A program made the translations under genes and the position numbers. From Acinetobacter nectaris CIP 110549 (GTDB lineage Bacteria > Pseudomonadota > Gammaproteobacteria > Pseudomonadales > Moraxellaceae), in contig NZ_KI530712.1 in the NCBI RefSeq assembly GCF_000488215.1, forward strand, positions 1-64,000: 64,000 nucleotides of DNA, written 5' to 3'. A model generated the notes under the pieces. That model was not told where the DNA came from, did not search any database, and saw only the letters and a list, made by a program, of their open reading frames with translations. Of the stretch, positions 44,874 to 52,889 are shown piece after piece. Position 1 is the first letter of the stretch. Each line of letters starts with the position of its first letter.

Positions 44874-45265
44874 TGACACTCACACAGGCTCATACCGCTT
44901 TACTTGAGCGTGTGAGTCAATTCACTGGTATAGATCAAAGTCGTATCTTATACCCACAAAGCAAACAGCCATTTACAGTTCCAGCAAGCGGTCTGTGGTG
45001 TTCGGTTGATATTCTTGCAAGTCAATCGCTGATTAGTGGTATTGCTGATAGCCCTCAGACACGCAGAACATCAATCATTCAAATTACATGCTATGCACGA
45101 CCCAATACAGGGTTAAATGCGCTAAATAGTTTAGTGGATGCTTGGCTAAGTCATTTGGAATATTACCAAATAGAGCAACTCGAATGCCTAAATGGTGAAG
45201 TCGTACAAGATGAGAATACTGATTTCGTCATGCGATATATTCGGGTGCCTTATCGTATTAACTAA
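44870..45265 (+). CDS. Tail terminator-like protein (DUF4128 type)
   Basis: 131 residues: MMTLTQAHTALLERVSQFTGIDQSRILYPQSKQPFTVPASGLWCSVDIL, then TSIIQITCYARPNTGLNALNSLVDAWLSHL. This alpha/beta pattern is that of lambda gpU-like or DUF4128 tail terminator proteins that cap the tail tube. Last gene before the inserted antirepressor module. Confidence 0.7.
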   Translation: MMTLTQAHTALLERVSQFTGIDQSRILYPQSKQPFTVPASGLWCSVDILASQSLISGIADSPQTRRTSIIQITCYARPNTGLNALNSLVDAWLSHLEYYQIEQLECLNGEVVQDENTDFVMRYIRVPYRIN

Positions 45266-45340
45266 ACTTTTAGTTGTATAAGTGAGTTTTACAACTAGAA
45301 CTGCTCGAATAAAACTTGACAGAAATACATAATCTTTTTT

Positions 45341-45479
45341 GCGAAGCCAACCTAACAAGTTGGCTTTTTTAGTGCCTGTAAAAAGGCATTCACCACTGGC
45401 TAGGCTGATCCCCGAACAGAAGATGGTCCTTTGACTGCTCATTTTATCTTCTTGCCAGTGTTCTTTTTTAATGAGCAGT
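45341..45479 (+). ncRNA. C4-like antisense/leader RNA upstream of the antirepressor gene
   Basis: Two short segments recur as complements further on, in interleaved order: CACTGGC (45394-45400) with GCCAGTG (45454-45460), and ACTGCTCATT (45434-45443) with AATGAGCAGT (45470-45479). The last ends next to the GGAG ribosome site of the antirepressor gene. The upstream part also folds into GCCAAC/GTTGGC (45346-45364, with T6) and TGCCT/AGGCA hairpins. This matches the logic of phage P1/P7 C4 RNA, where an antisense RNA processed from the same transcript pairs near the ant ribosome site. The alternative is an H-type pseudoknot in cis. Boundaries are approximate. Confidence 0.6.
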
Positions 45480-45492
45480 TGGAGCATAAAAA

Positions 45493-46035
45493 ATGAATGC
45501 AAAATCAAATTACACACCAATGATAGTACCATTCCATAGTGCTGAATTATTGATTATTGAATACAATGGACAGCCATATACACCGATGAAACCAATCGTT
45601 GAAGGTATGGGTTTAGCGTGGCAATCTCAGCATGAAAAGCTGAAAAATAGGTTCAACTCAACTATCACGGAAATCATGATGGTTGCTCAAGATGGTAAGC
45701 AACGACTAATGACATGCTTACCATTGAAAAAATTATTCGGTTGGATGATGACTATAAGCCCAAATAAGGTTAAGCCAGAATTAAAAGATACCATTATCAA
45801 GTATCAGAACGAATGTGATGATGTTTTGTGGGACTATTGGACAGGTAAATTAAATGCACAAAGAAAGGCATTTGATGAATTTAATAAAATTGAATTTGAT
45901 GACAAATTATCCAAAGCTAAAGCTACTGTCTCTAGCTTAGGTATGCACGCCCGAAAACGCGAAAAGAAAATTAATGAAAAAAGACGAGATAATTGGCTAA
46001 GAATAAATGTTGGTCTTTTAGATTTAGGGGATTGA
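45493..46035 (+). CDS. P22-type phage antirepressor
   Basis: 180 residues. The P22_AR_N domain fills the first two thirds: YTPMIVPFHSAELLIIEYNGQPYTPMKPIVEGMGLAWQSQHEKL and CLPLKKLFGWMMTISPNKVKPELKDTIIKYQNECDDVLWDYWTGK. A charged helical C-terminus follows, with no KilAC or other C-terminal domain seen. Antirepressors inactivate CI-type repressors. It lies inside the late tail operon, between tail terminator and tail tube genes, where it has no structural role. The leader suggests antisense control. Confidence 0.85.
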   Translation: MNAKSNYTPMIVPFHSAELLIIEYNGQPYTPMKPIVEGMGLAWQSQHEKLKNRFNSTITEIMMVAQDGKQRLMTCLPLKKLFGWMMTISPNKVKPELKDTIIKYQNECDDVLWDYWTGKLNAQRKAFDEFNKIEFDDKLSKAKATVSSLGMHARKREKKINEKRRDNWLRINVGLLDLGD

Positions 46036-46039
46036 TACC

Positions 46040-46363
46040 ATGTCAGATATTGATAAAGATGACGAATATATAGATATACGTCAAGAGCTTGAAATTATGA
46101 CTCACGCTGAGCTTGTTGCAGAGGTAATTTCTCGGATCAAAGATCAACGAAAAATGCTTGTCGATAATTGGCACGAAAACAAAAAATTAAAACAAGAAGT
46201 GCAGGATAGTCGCAAATTCATAACTGATACAGCAGACCAAATTCAAAAATGGGAAGATGATGTCGCCCTAGTGATTGCGAAAGGTCTTTACTGGAAAAGA
46301 TCATTCTACTTCCTCTTATTTCTAGTCAGTATCATGTTTATTCTTACACTCAATCAACGTTAA
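46040..46363 (+). CDS. Coiled-coil protein with C-terminal membrane helix
   Basis: 107 residues. Acidic N-terminus (MSDIDKDDEYIDIRQELEIM), central coiled coil (about residues 30-72), and one C-terminal membrane helix (SFYFLLFLVSIMFILTL). It starts 4 bp after the antirepressor, so the two probably form one inserted module. A tail-anchored inner-membrane protein of unknown function; exclusion or signalling roles are possible. Confidence 0.6.
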   Translation: MSDIDKDDEYIDIRQELEIMTHAELVAEVISRIKDQRKMLVDNWHENKKLKQEVQDSRKFITDTADQIQKWEDDVALVIAKGLYWKRSFYFLLFLVSIMFILTLNQR

Positions 46364-46395
46364 ACCCTCACACCGTCGGTGTTTAATTTTATCTA

Positions 46396-46417
46396 CCACC
46401 ACTCAGGTGGTTTTTTT
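46396..46417 (+). terminator. Hairpin before the tail tube gene
   Basis: CCACC-actca-GGTGG with T7. A weaker CACC/GGTG hairpin with a T-rich tail lies just upstream (about 46369-46390), so the inserted antirepressor module is closed by two hairpins. Confidence 0.75.
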
Positions 46418-46439
46418 ACATCTAAAAAAGGAGTAAGCC

Positions 46440-47369
46440 ATGTCTAGTGGTGCTCGTATTAAACTTTATTACTGTGCTGAAGATACACCAGGCACAACCC
46501 CAAGCACACCAGTTTGGAAAACCGTACGTCGTGTTAATGATGGTCTGACTGAGAACGTCACCACTGCAAAATCTGATAGTGTTGTCGATACACGCTTTCG
46601 TCAAGGTGGTATGGCCACTGAATCAGAAATTACAGGTACGTTAGAAGTCGAATTGTCTGTACTTCTATTTGATGATTTCTTATCAGCCGTTGCAATGAAC
46701 GATTGGAACAATGATGTGCTGAATTTTGGTGGTAATACACGTAAGACATTCACATTCGTCAAAGTCTTTGATGATATTGGTCAGGTCTTTATTTACCGTG
46801 GTGTGCGCTTCAATCAAGCAACACTCAGTATTCAAACCACAGGTAAGATTTCAACAAAGTTCAACTTGATGGGTACTGACTTTGAACGTGCCTCAGCAAA
46901 TCCTGTAACCAACCCTCAACCTGTCGCTGATTCTGTCATCGTATCTGCTCTAAATGTAGGTGCATTGACTGTAAATGGTCAGAGTGTTGTTGGTACAGCT
47001 TGTCTGCAATCTGCCGAATTGACCGTTAATAACAACCTTGAAGCAATCCGTTGTATTGGTAATCAGAAACTATCTGCTCAAACGTATTTAGAAAAGATGG
47101 TCGATATTACATTGAATACATCGTATTCATTCTCTGCTCAGTCAGCGACTTATATCGACTACATCAAAACCCGTGCAACGATGCCAGTACACTTTGAAAT
47201 TGCAGATCCAAAAGGGAACAAGTACGCCTTTGACTTCCCACAGCTTGAGGTTGCAGAAGCCAATCACCCTGATGGTGGTGCAGAAGATATGATTAACGTC
47301 AGCATCAACTATAACCATATCAAAGTGTCACCAACCATCACACGTACGTTAGCTAAAACAGGAGGTTAA
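46440..47369 (+). CDS. Major tail (tube) protein
   Basis: 309 residues. Phage tail tube family: SSGARIKLYYCAEDTPGTTPSTPVWKTVRRVNDGLTENVTTAKSDSVVDTRF at the N-terminus, EITGTLEVELSVLLFDDFLSAV, and a C-terminal GGAEDMINVSINYNHIKVSPTIT. Forms the stacked hexameric rings of the non-contractile tail. Followed 3 bp later by the tail chaperone genes. Confidence 0.88.
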   Translation: MSSGARIKLYYCAEDTPGTTPSTPVWKTVRRVNDGLTENVTTAKSDSVVDTRFRQGGMATESEITGTLEVELSVLLFDDFLSAVAMNDWNNDVLNFGGNTRKTFTFVKVFDDIGQVFIYRGVRFNQATLSIQTTGKISTKFNLMGTDFERASANPVTNPQPVADSVIVSALNVGALTVNGQSVVGTACLQSAELTVNNNLEAIRCIGNQKLSAQTYLEKMVDITLNTSYSFSAQSATYIDYIKTRATMPVHFEIADPKGNKYAFDFPQLEVAEANHPDGGAEDMINVSINYNHIKVSPTITRTLAKTGG

Positions 47370-47372
47370 TAC

Positions 47373-47816
47373 ATGCTGATTAAGATTGAACAACCGCCTA
47401 AAGCTGAGTTCTCACAAGTTTGGTGTGATTATAAAGATGGGGTTCGACTGCTCATTGCTAGTTCAAATAAGCCATCATTTAACCGTGCACTTGAGCTGAA
47501 TAACATGCAAGCCGAACAAGAGCTGCAAGGTGCAAAAGCAATTACAGATGATACAGCAGAAGGCTCTAAGTTAGCCTTTAATCGTGCAATCTCTCATTTG
47601 TTGCTTGGTTGGACTGGTATTGATGCAGAGCCGAACAAGCCGTTTGAATACAGTGCTAAAAATGCTGAGATTCTCTGCACACAAACGCAAGAGTCATTAG
47701 AGATAGCGACCTTTGTTATCAATAAAGCATTTGAACTTGAAAAGGATCGTACAACCAAGCTGGCTGAAGAAGTGGGAAAGTCCTCAGACTCTACGAGCAA
47801 CGAAAGTACGGAATAA
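47373..47816 (+). CDS. Tail assembly chaperone (gpG equivalent)
   Basis: 147 residues: alpha-helical with an acidic C-terminus (EEVGKSSDSTSNESTE). It lies between tail tube and tape measure genes, where the lambda G gene lies, and has a GGAGG ribosome site. A slippery heptamer near its end lets a fraction of ribosomes shift into the downstream frame to make a G-T fusion. The chaperone coats the tape measure protein during tail assembly. Confidence 0.82.
   Translation: MLIKIEQPPKAEFSQVWCDYKDGVRLLIASSNKPSFNRALELNNMQAEQELQGAKAITDDTAEGSKLAFNRAISHLLLGWTGIDAEPNKPFEYSAKNAEILCTQTQESLEIATFVINKAFELEKDRTTKLAEEVGKSSDSTSNESTE
47774..47780 (+). promoter_or_regulatory. Programmed -1 frameshift site GGGAAAG
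   Basis: In the zero frame it reads G GGA AAG, the same heptamer lambda uses in G/T. After a -1 slip the next codon starts at 47780, in the frame that runs open to 48088. That downstream frame has no good start codon of its own. Confidence 0.85.
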
Positions 47817-48088
47817 CGACTGAGCATCAGAGAAAACAACGTGAGGCTTTGGGGCTTAAAGCTCCTGAGCCAATCAAGCCAAGTTTTACCGCATCTTATA
47901 TTTTAGGTGCGTTTAACATTATTTCTCGTTCACGTCGTTATATCGAAGCAATACCTCTTGATCTATCACTACAAGATATTCAGGCGTACTTTCAGGTATA
48001 TGGCTGTGATATTGAAACAGTGGTATTTGTAGAGAGTATCTTTGCCTTAGATGATAAGTTTTTGAAAGATGCGAGGACTGCTAAATAG
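47780..48088 (+). CDS. Tail assembly chaperone T extension (expressed as G-T fusion)
   Basis: The -1 frame after the slip gives about 102 residues (VLRLYEQRKYGITTEHQRKQREALGLKAPEPIKPSF...SYILGAFNIISRSRRYIEAIPLDLSLQDIQ). The full G-T product would be about 238 residues, 136 of them shared with G. The only starts within this frame are weak (TTG at 47849), so frameshifting is the likely route. The T part binds tape measure or tail tube in lambda. Confidence 0.82.
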   Translation, partial: VLRLYEQRKYGITTEHQRKQREALGLKAPEPIKPSFTASYILGAFNIISRSRRYIEAIPLDLSLQDIQAYFQVYGCDIETVVFVESIFALDDKFLKDARTAK

Positions 48089-48140
48089 TGGTCTTCAGTC
48101 TTAAAATGCCTTATATTTGCTTTAATAATTAGGAGTGAAT

Positions 48141-48617
48141 ATGAAAAAAATAATTTTAGGGTGTTTAATTTCTCTTACGGTTAGTAGTGCTTTCGCTGAA
48201 AGATTCCATGCAGAAGATTACTCAAAAGTCTTAGAAAATCTTAGTGGGGATAAAGCACAAATATTTGAAAAATCTAAACAGTGGGTAGCTCAAAACTTTA
48301 ATTCATCAAAAGATGTATTGCAGTATGAGAACAAAGATCAAGGGAGATTGATTGTAAAAGGGACAACCTCTCCTAAATGTGATAGTCAGGTAGGAAAACT
48401 GGAGTGCTATGGTTATTCTCAAGCTCACATCGGATTCACTCTAACTATAGACATACAAGACCACAGAGCAAGATTACTTTTTCAGAATATGAATTATGCA
48501 CTACACAATAATGTGCCTCTTGATGACCCTATTACAGATAGATTAGTCAAAAATCGTTTTAATGACGTTATAGATAGTTTTCAGGCACAGGAGTCTGGAG
48601 TATCTGATAAATGGTAA
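48141..48617 (+). CDS. Exported DUF4468-like protein inserted in the tail operon
   Basis: 158 residues from the ATG at 48141 (AGGAG upstream). Signal peptide MKKIILGCLISLTVSSAFAE, then a TBP-like-fold region: FEKSKQWVAQNFNSSKDVLQYENKDQGRLIVKGTTS and FTLTIDIQDHRARLLFQNM, the pattern of DUF4468. Two cysteines (SPKCDSQVGKLECYG) could form a disulfide. It is periplasmic or outer-membrane facing, hence not a tail part. It is followed by its own hairpin. Likely a lysogenic-conversion gene. Confidence 0.65.
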   Translation: MKKIILGCLISLTVSSAFAERFHAEDYSKVLENLSGDKAQIFEKSKQWVAQNFNSSKDVLQYENKDQGRLIVKGTTSPKCDSQVGKLECYGYSQAHIGFTLTIDIQDHRARLLFQNMNYALHNNVPLDDPITDRLVKNRFNDVIDSFQAQESGVSDKW

Positions 48618-48633
48618 TTTAAACTTAAATTTA

Positions 48634-48659
48634 ACCCGCTTTTACAGCGGGTTTTTTTA
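48634..48659 (+). terminator. Hairpin before the tape measure gene
   Basis: ACCCGC/GCGGGT stem, T7, then ATTGCCTG. Confidence 0.85.
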
Positions 48660-48682
48660 TTGCCTGAAATTTGGAGAAAACT

Positions 48683-51600
48683 ATGGCAGAAGCTCAAAGT
48701 CGCTTAGTTATTGAGATTAGCTCAGACAATGCCAAAAAGAATGCAGAAGCATTAGACTCAGCATTAAAAGGTGTAGATAAAAGTGGCAACGATGCAAGTA
48801 ACTCGATTAAGAGCTTCGGTGAGAATGCCAATAAATCAAGCCAAGGTATTACTGCTCTTACTGCATCTGCAAAAAAGCTCGCAGTGGTTATGGGTGGTTA
48901 TCTCTCTATATCTGAAGCTATTCAAAAATCAGATGTGTATACAGGATTACAAAACAGACTAAAGCTTGTAACGAAAAGTCAGTCTGAGCTAAATCAGGCA
49001 ATGACTGATACATTTAAAATTGCTCAGAATACACATCAATCTTGGGAAAGTGCAGCTCAGGTATATCAAGGCTTTGCAAATAATGCAAAAGTGCTTGGTC
49101 TAACGATGCAACATACAGCACAAATTACCGAGACCGTATCTAAAGCGATTGCGATTAGTGGATCTAGTGCAATGGCATCTGAAGCAGCATTGGTTCAGTT
49201 TAACCAAGCCTTATCAGCAGGTGCATTGCGTGGTGAAGATTTAAACTCTGTTCTTGAACAGGCTCCTGGACTTGCAAAAGCTATTGCTCAAGGTATGGGA
49301 ATTACAGTTGGTCAGCTACGTACAGTTGCGGCAACTGGTGCAATTACTTCCGAAGCAATCGTTAAAGCACTTGATAAATCTAAAGCATCTGTAGATCAAC
49401 TTTTTGCTAAGACATCACCAACGCTCGGTCAATCATTTACTGTACTAAGTAATGAAGTCACAAAGTTTGTAGGTGAAACAGGTAAGGCAAGCGGTAGTGC
49501 AAAAGCACTCGCAGATGGTATTCAATTTATTGCAACCAATTTCAATACGTTTGCTACGCTTGGCATATCTGCGCTTATGGGCATGATTACGGCACAAATC
49601 GTTAAGCAAACCATTGCTATAGGCACAAGCATTATTACGTGGAATGCTGAAACACGTGCTGTACTTGCAAATAACGCGGCAAAAATGACAGCCCTTACAG
49701 TTGGGCGCTCATTAATAGGTGTATTTGGTGGCCCTGTAGGTTTAGGTGTAACGGTTGCAGGTGCAGCAGCAGCTTATCTTTTGATGAGAGATAACACCAA
49801 TCAGTCAACTCAAGCACTGATAGAAAACTCTAAATATGCACAACAGACCACAGCAGATTTACTTAAACTACAAGGTGCACAAAAGAGAGGTGCACAAGAG
49901 GATTTAGGTAAGACTTACGGTGATTTGGCTAAAAAGATGAAAGAGCTGTCTGGTCAGTACAATGCTCAAGTTATTGATATTCAGAACAGCAATAAAGAAA
50001 ACTATCAGGTTGTTGAAATATCTAACAAGGTTCGACAAGGCATTATTAGCAAAGGTGAAGCTTTAAGAGAATTAAATAAGATTCCAACAGTTACACCTGA
50101 TCAAATTGAGAAGTTGAGTGATTTATATGACCAGTACACTGATACAAGCAAAACGCTTCTAGATGTTAAAGGTAAACTAGATTCGTTAAAAACAGGTATT
50201 GATCAAAGCTCTGACGCAGCACGACAAGCAGCTGCAAACCAAGAAATGTATAACCAAAAAATACGTGACTTGAAGAAGCTAACAGATACTCAGAATCTAA
50301 AAACTCAATATCAGTTAAATACTGAAAAGTTAAATGGTGGCACTGAACGTGGCGCTCGTTATGTGGAATTTATTGTAAAGTGGCGTGAAGATAATAAGAT
50401 TCCGTTTAACCAAAATTTAACGAAAGAGCAAAAGAAAATTTCTGATGATCAATTTAATCTTCAGGATAAATTAAAAGATACTCAGGAAGATAATGCCAGA
50501 GCTGCTAAAGAACTAACAAAAGAGAAAGAGCGTCAAGCCGTTCTTGATCTTAGTGCAAATGAGCAACTTGCTCGAGGCTATCAAATCTATCAAGCTTTTT
50601 TAAAAGCTGGCTTAGGAAAAAACCAAGCACTTGCAATGGCTGCACAAGTTGGTCGTGAGAATGACTTTAATGACAAATACTTGTTTGGTTCTCATATTGA
50701 TGCGAATAACAAAAAAACAAATGTTGGCATGTTTTCGTATCAAGGAGATAGAGCAACTGATCTTATACGTGAATTACGCTCAAAAGACCTATTGAATGAT
50801 GATGGCACGATTAAAAACAACCAGAGTGCTATTGATGCACAAGCAAAATTTGCAATCCGTGAAATCACAACAAATGGTTCATATAAGCAGACTAAGAATG
50901 CTCTAACTAATGAATCATTGAGCCAATCTGAATTGTCTAAGATTATTGGAACCAATTACGTTAGATGGGATTATAACGGCAATAGAATTGGTGCGAGTAA
51001 GGCAGAAGGTGCGAAAGCAAAGGAGCAAAACTATCGAGATCAGTTAGCCAATATAGTTAATAAAAATGGTGATTCAAGTGATCTTGACATTAGTAAGCTT
51101 GGTGCAGATGAAGATAAGCTTTATGAAATTAAACTCCAACTTGCTGAAAAGTTCTACACCAAAGATCAAAAGTTGCAGCAAGACCATGACAAAGAGCTTC
51201 GTGATATACGTCTAACTTATACAGGATCTGAACAAGCAGAAAAGTTAAAGCAATCTGAGTCACAGTTTCAGAATCAGAAAAAGCTAAATGATCTGCAATT
51301 TGAGCAATCTGTAAATGGTTGGTCTTGGGTTGGTGAGCAGAAAATCACTAAAGATGCTGAAGTCAAAAAAGCTGTTATTGACTCAACAATTGACTTAACT
51401 GATAAGCAAAAAGAGCTTGCCAAGAAAGGTATTGATGATCAGGCGAATTATGAAATTAATGCTTTTAGAAAGACTCAAGCTTTAAAAGTTCAGGATTTGC
51501 AGACTAAGATTAATCAGCAGCTTGGGAAAGCACAGTCGGAATCTATAGAAGCTCAAGCTAAAGTTAGAGGTGTTATGTCACCTAGTGCTTTGGCTACATG

Positions 51601-52489
51601 GCAACTTCAAAACCAATATAGTGGTGAGTTAAGTACAGCTTTTGATGATCATGATAAAAATGTTCGTGATATTAATAAAACCAATGAAAAAGGTGATTAT
51701 GAACTTACAGATGCAAAAGAACGTCAAAAACTATTACTTCAAGCACACGATACATATGAAGCTCAGAAGCTTGCTATTACCCAAAAATATGCAAATCAAG
51801 CAGAAGAGCTGAAAGTCACTCAAACGCAAAACCAATTGCAGTTATACAGTCAACTTACTAGCCAAGCATCAGAAGTTTGGGGGTCAATGACTGACATGGT
51901 TAAGCAGGCACGAGGTGAAAACTCAAGAGAATACAAGGCTATGTTCCTGATGCAAAAAGCAATGGCAATTGGTCAACAGATTATTAATACCGAGTTGGCA
52001 GCAGGGGCAACTACTGCGCAAACAGGTATTTTTGGTATACCAGCAGCTACAGCAATTCGTGCGATGGGTTATGCATCGGTTGGACTTATTGCCGCCCAGA
52101 CCATAGCGGGCTTCTCAAACGGTGGTTACACTGGTGATGGTGGTGTGTTTGAACCTGCAGGTGTGGTGCATAAAGGTGAGGTTGTGTTCTCACAAGCAGA
52201 TATTGCTCGACTTGGTGGTGTATCTGCGGTTGAGGGTATCCGAAAGGGTATTCGTGGTTATTCTGATGGTGGTGTCGTTGGTGGCGCTTCTAGCTCAATT
52301 TCGAGTCAGTTGAGTAGCAATAGTCAATCACAAGGTGATGTGAATATCTCTGTGAGTGTAGCTGATTCAGGGGTGACAACATCAGGGGCAAGTACAGATA
52401 ACCAAAAACAACTCGGGCAGATGATTGGAAATGCAGTGCGTACAGTAATTCGGCAAGAACAACGACAAGGAGGGCTACTGAGTAAATAA
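48683..52489 (+). CDS. Tail tape measure protein with embedded lysozyme-like domain
   Basis: 1268 residues from the ATG at 48683 (GGAG upstream). N-terminal tape-measure domain (about residues 70-290: LKLVTKSQSELNQAMTDTFKIAQNT, GEDLNSVLEQAPGLAKAIAQGMG), hydrophobic segments around 290-370, long coiled coils, and a domain near 645-760 with NQALAMAAQVGRENDFN and NVGMFSYQGDRA that resembles the phage tail lysozyme fold. The C-terminal part has AAGATTAQTGIFGIPAATAIRAMGYA and GGYTGDGGVFEPAGVVHKGEVVF. It sets tail length and may open peptidoglycan on injection. Confidence 0.92.
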   Translation: MAEAQSRLVIEISSDNAKKNAEALDSALKGVDKSGNDASNSIKSFGENANKSSQGITALTASAKKLAVVMGGYLSISEAIQKSDVYTGLQNRLKLVTKSQSELNQAMTDTFKIAQNTHQSWESAAQVYQGFANNAKVLGLTMQHTAQITETVSKAIAISGSSAMASEAALVQFNQALSAGALRGEDLNSVLEQAPGLAKAIAQGMGITVGQLRTVAATGAITSEAIVKALDKSKASVDQLFAKTSPTLGQSFTVLSNEVTKFVGETGKASGSAKALADGIQFIATNFNTFATLGISALMGMITAQIVKQTIAIGTSIITWNAETRAVLANNAAKMTALTVGRSLIGVFGGPVGLGVTVAGAAAAYLLMRDNTNQSTQALIENSKYAQQTTADLLKLQGAQKRGAQEDLGKTYGDLAKKMKELSGQYNAQVIDIQNSNKENYQVVEISNKVRQGIISKGEALRELNKIPTVTPDQIEKLSDLYDQYTDTSKTLLDVKGKLDSLKTGIDQSSDAARQAAANQEMYNQKIRDLKKLTDTQNLKTQYQLNTEKLNGGTERGARYVEFIVKWREDNKIPFNQNLTKEQKKISDDQFNLQDKLKDTQEDNARAAKELTKEKERQAVLDLSANEQLARGYQIYQAFLKAGLGKNQALAMAAQVGRENDFNDKYLFGSHIDANNKKTNVGMFSYQGDRATDLIRELRSKDLLNDDGTIKNNQSAIDAQAKFAIREITTNGSYKQTKNALTNESLSQSELSKIIGTNYVRWDYNGNRIGASKAEGAKAKEQNYRDQLANIVNKNGDSSDLDISKLGADEDKLYEIKLQLAEKFYTKDQKLQQDHDKELRDIRLTYTGSEQAEKLKQSESQFQNQKKLNDLQFEQSVNGWSWVGEQKITKDAEVKKAVIDSTIDLTDKQKELAKKGIDDQANYEINAFRKTQALKVQDLQTKINQQLGKAQSESIEAQAKVRGVMSPSALATWQLQNQYSGELSTAFDDHDKNVRDINKTNEKGDYELTDAKERQKLLLQAHDTYEAQKLAITQKYANQAEELKVTQTQNQLQLYSQLTSQASEVWGSMTDMVKQARGENSREYKAMFLMQKAMAIGQQIINTELAAGATTAQTGIFGIPAATAIRAMGYASVGLIAAQTIAGFSNGGYTGDGGVFEPAGVVHKGEVVFSQADIARLGGVSAVEGIRKGIRGYSDGGVVGGASSSISSQLSSNSQSQGDVNISVSVADSGVTTSGASTDNQKQLGQMIGNAVRTVIRQEQRQGGLLSK

Positions 52490-52491
52490 CT

Positions 52492-52830
52492 ATGAGCGAC
52501 AGACAATTCACATTCAAGTCTGATTTAGACGGCAACTCAAATACCCAAACCTTTAATGTGGCTTCAAATATTTTCGGTGATGGATATGAGCAACATGCAT
52601 CTATTGGATTGAACAATAAAAAAGGGCAGTGGAATTATCAAAGAACGGCTTTGAAAGATGAAATTATCGCGATTAAGGCATTCTTTGATGATCATCAAGG
52701 GGCAGATTCATTTCTATGGGAATCACCACTTGATGGCACTGTTCGAGTTAAAACAGATACGAGTTACACACCAACATGCTTAGGCGGTAGTGCGTGGCGA
52801 ATCTCAACCACATTTAAACAGCAGTTTTAA
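52492..52830 (+). CDS. Minor tail protein, lambda M-like
   Basis: 112 residues. FKSDLDGNSNTQTFNVASNIFGDGYEQHASIGLNNKKGQWNY and DHQGADSFLWESPL...CLGGSAWRISTTFKQQF fit the phage minor tail M family, a tail-tip component. It starts 2 bp after the tape measure stop. In lambda, L follows M directly; here another gene intervenes. Confidence 0.82.
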   Translation: MSDRQFTFKSDLDGNSNTQTFNVASNIFGDGYEQHASIGLNNKKGQWNYQRTALKDEIIAIKAFFDDHQGADSFLWESPLDGTVRVKTDTSYTPTCLGGSAWRISTTFKQQF

Positions 52831-52846
52831 AATCAAATCAATCAAT

Positions 52847-52867
52847 GCACCGAAAGGTGCTTTTTTT
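52847..52867 (+). terminator. Hairpin after the M-like gene
   Basis: GCACC-gaaa-GGTGC, T7. Confidence 0.8.
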
Positions 52868-52889
52868 ATGTCAAAAATTTGGAGTCGAT

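Noticed and set aside
45316-45333. TTGACA followed by CATAAT as a promoter for the antirepressor module
   Set aside because: The two hexamers are only 6 bp apart, and no -10 occurs at 16-18 bp from TTGACA; a dedicated promoter is possible but not supported.
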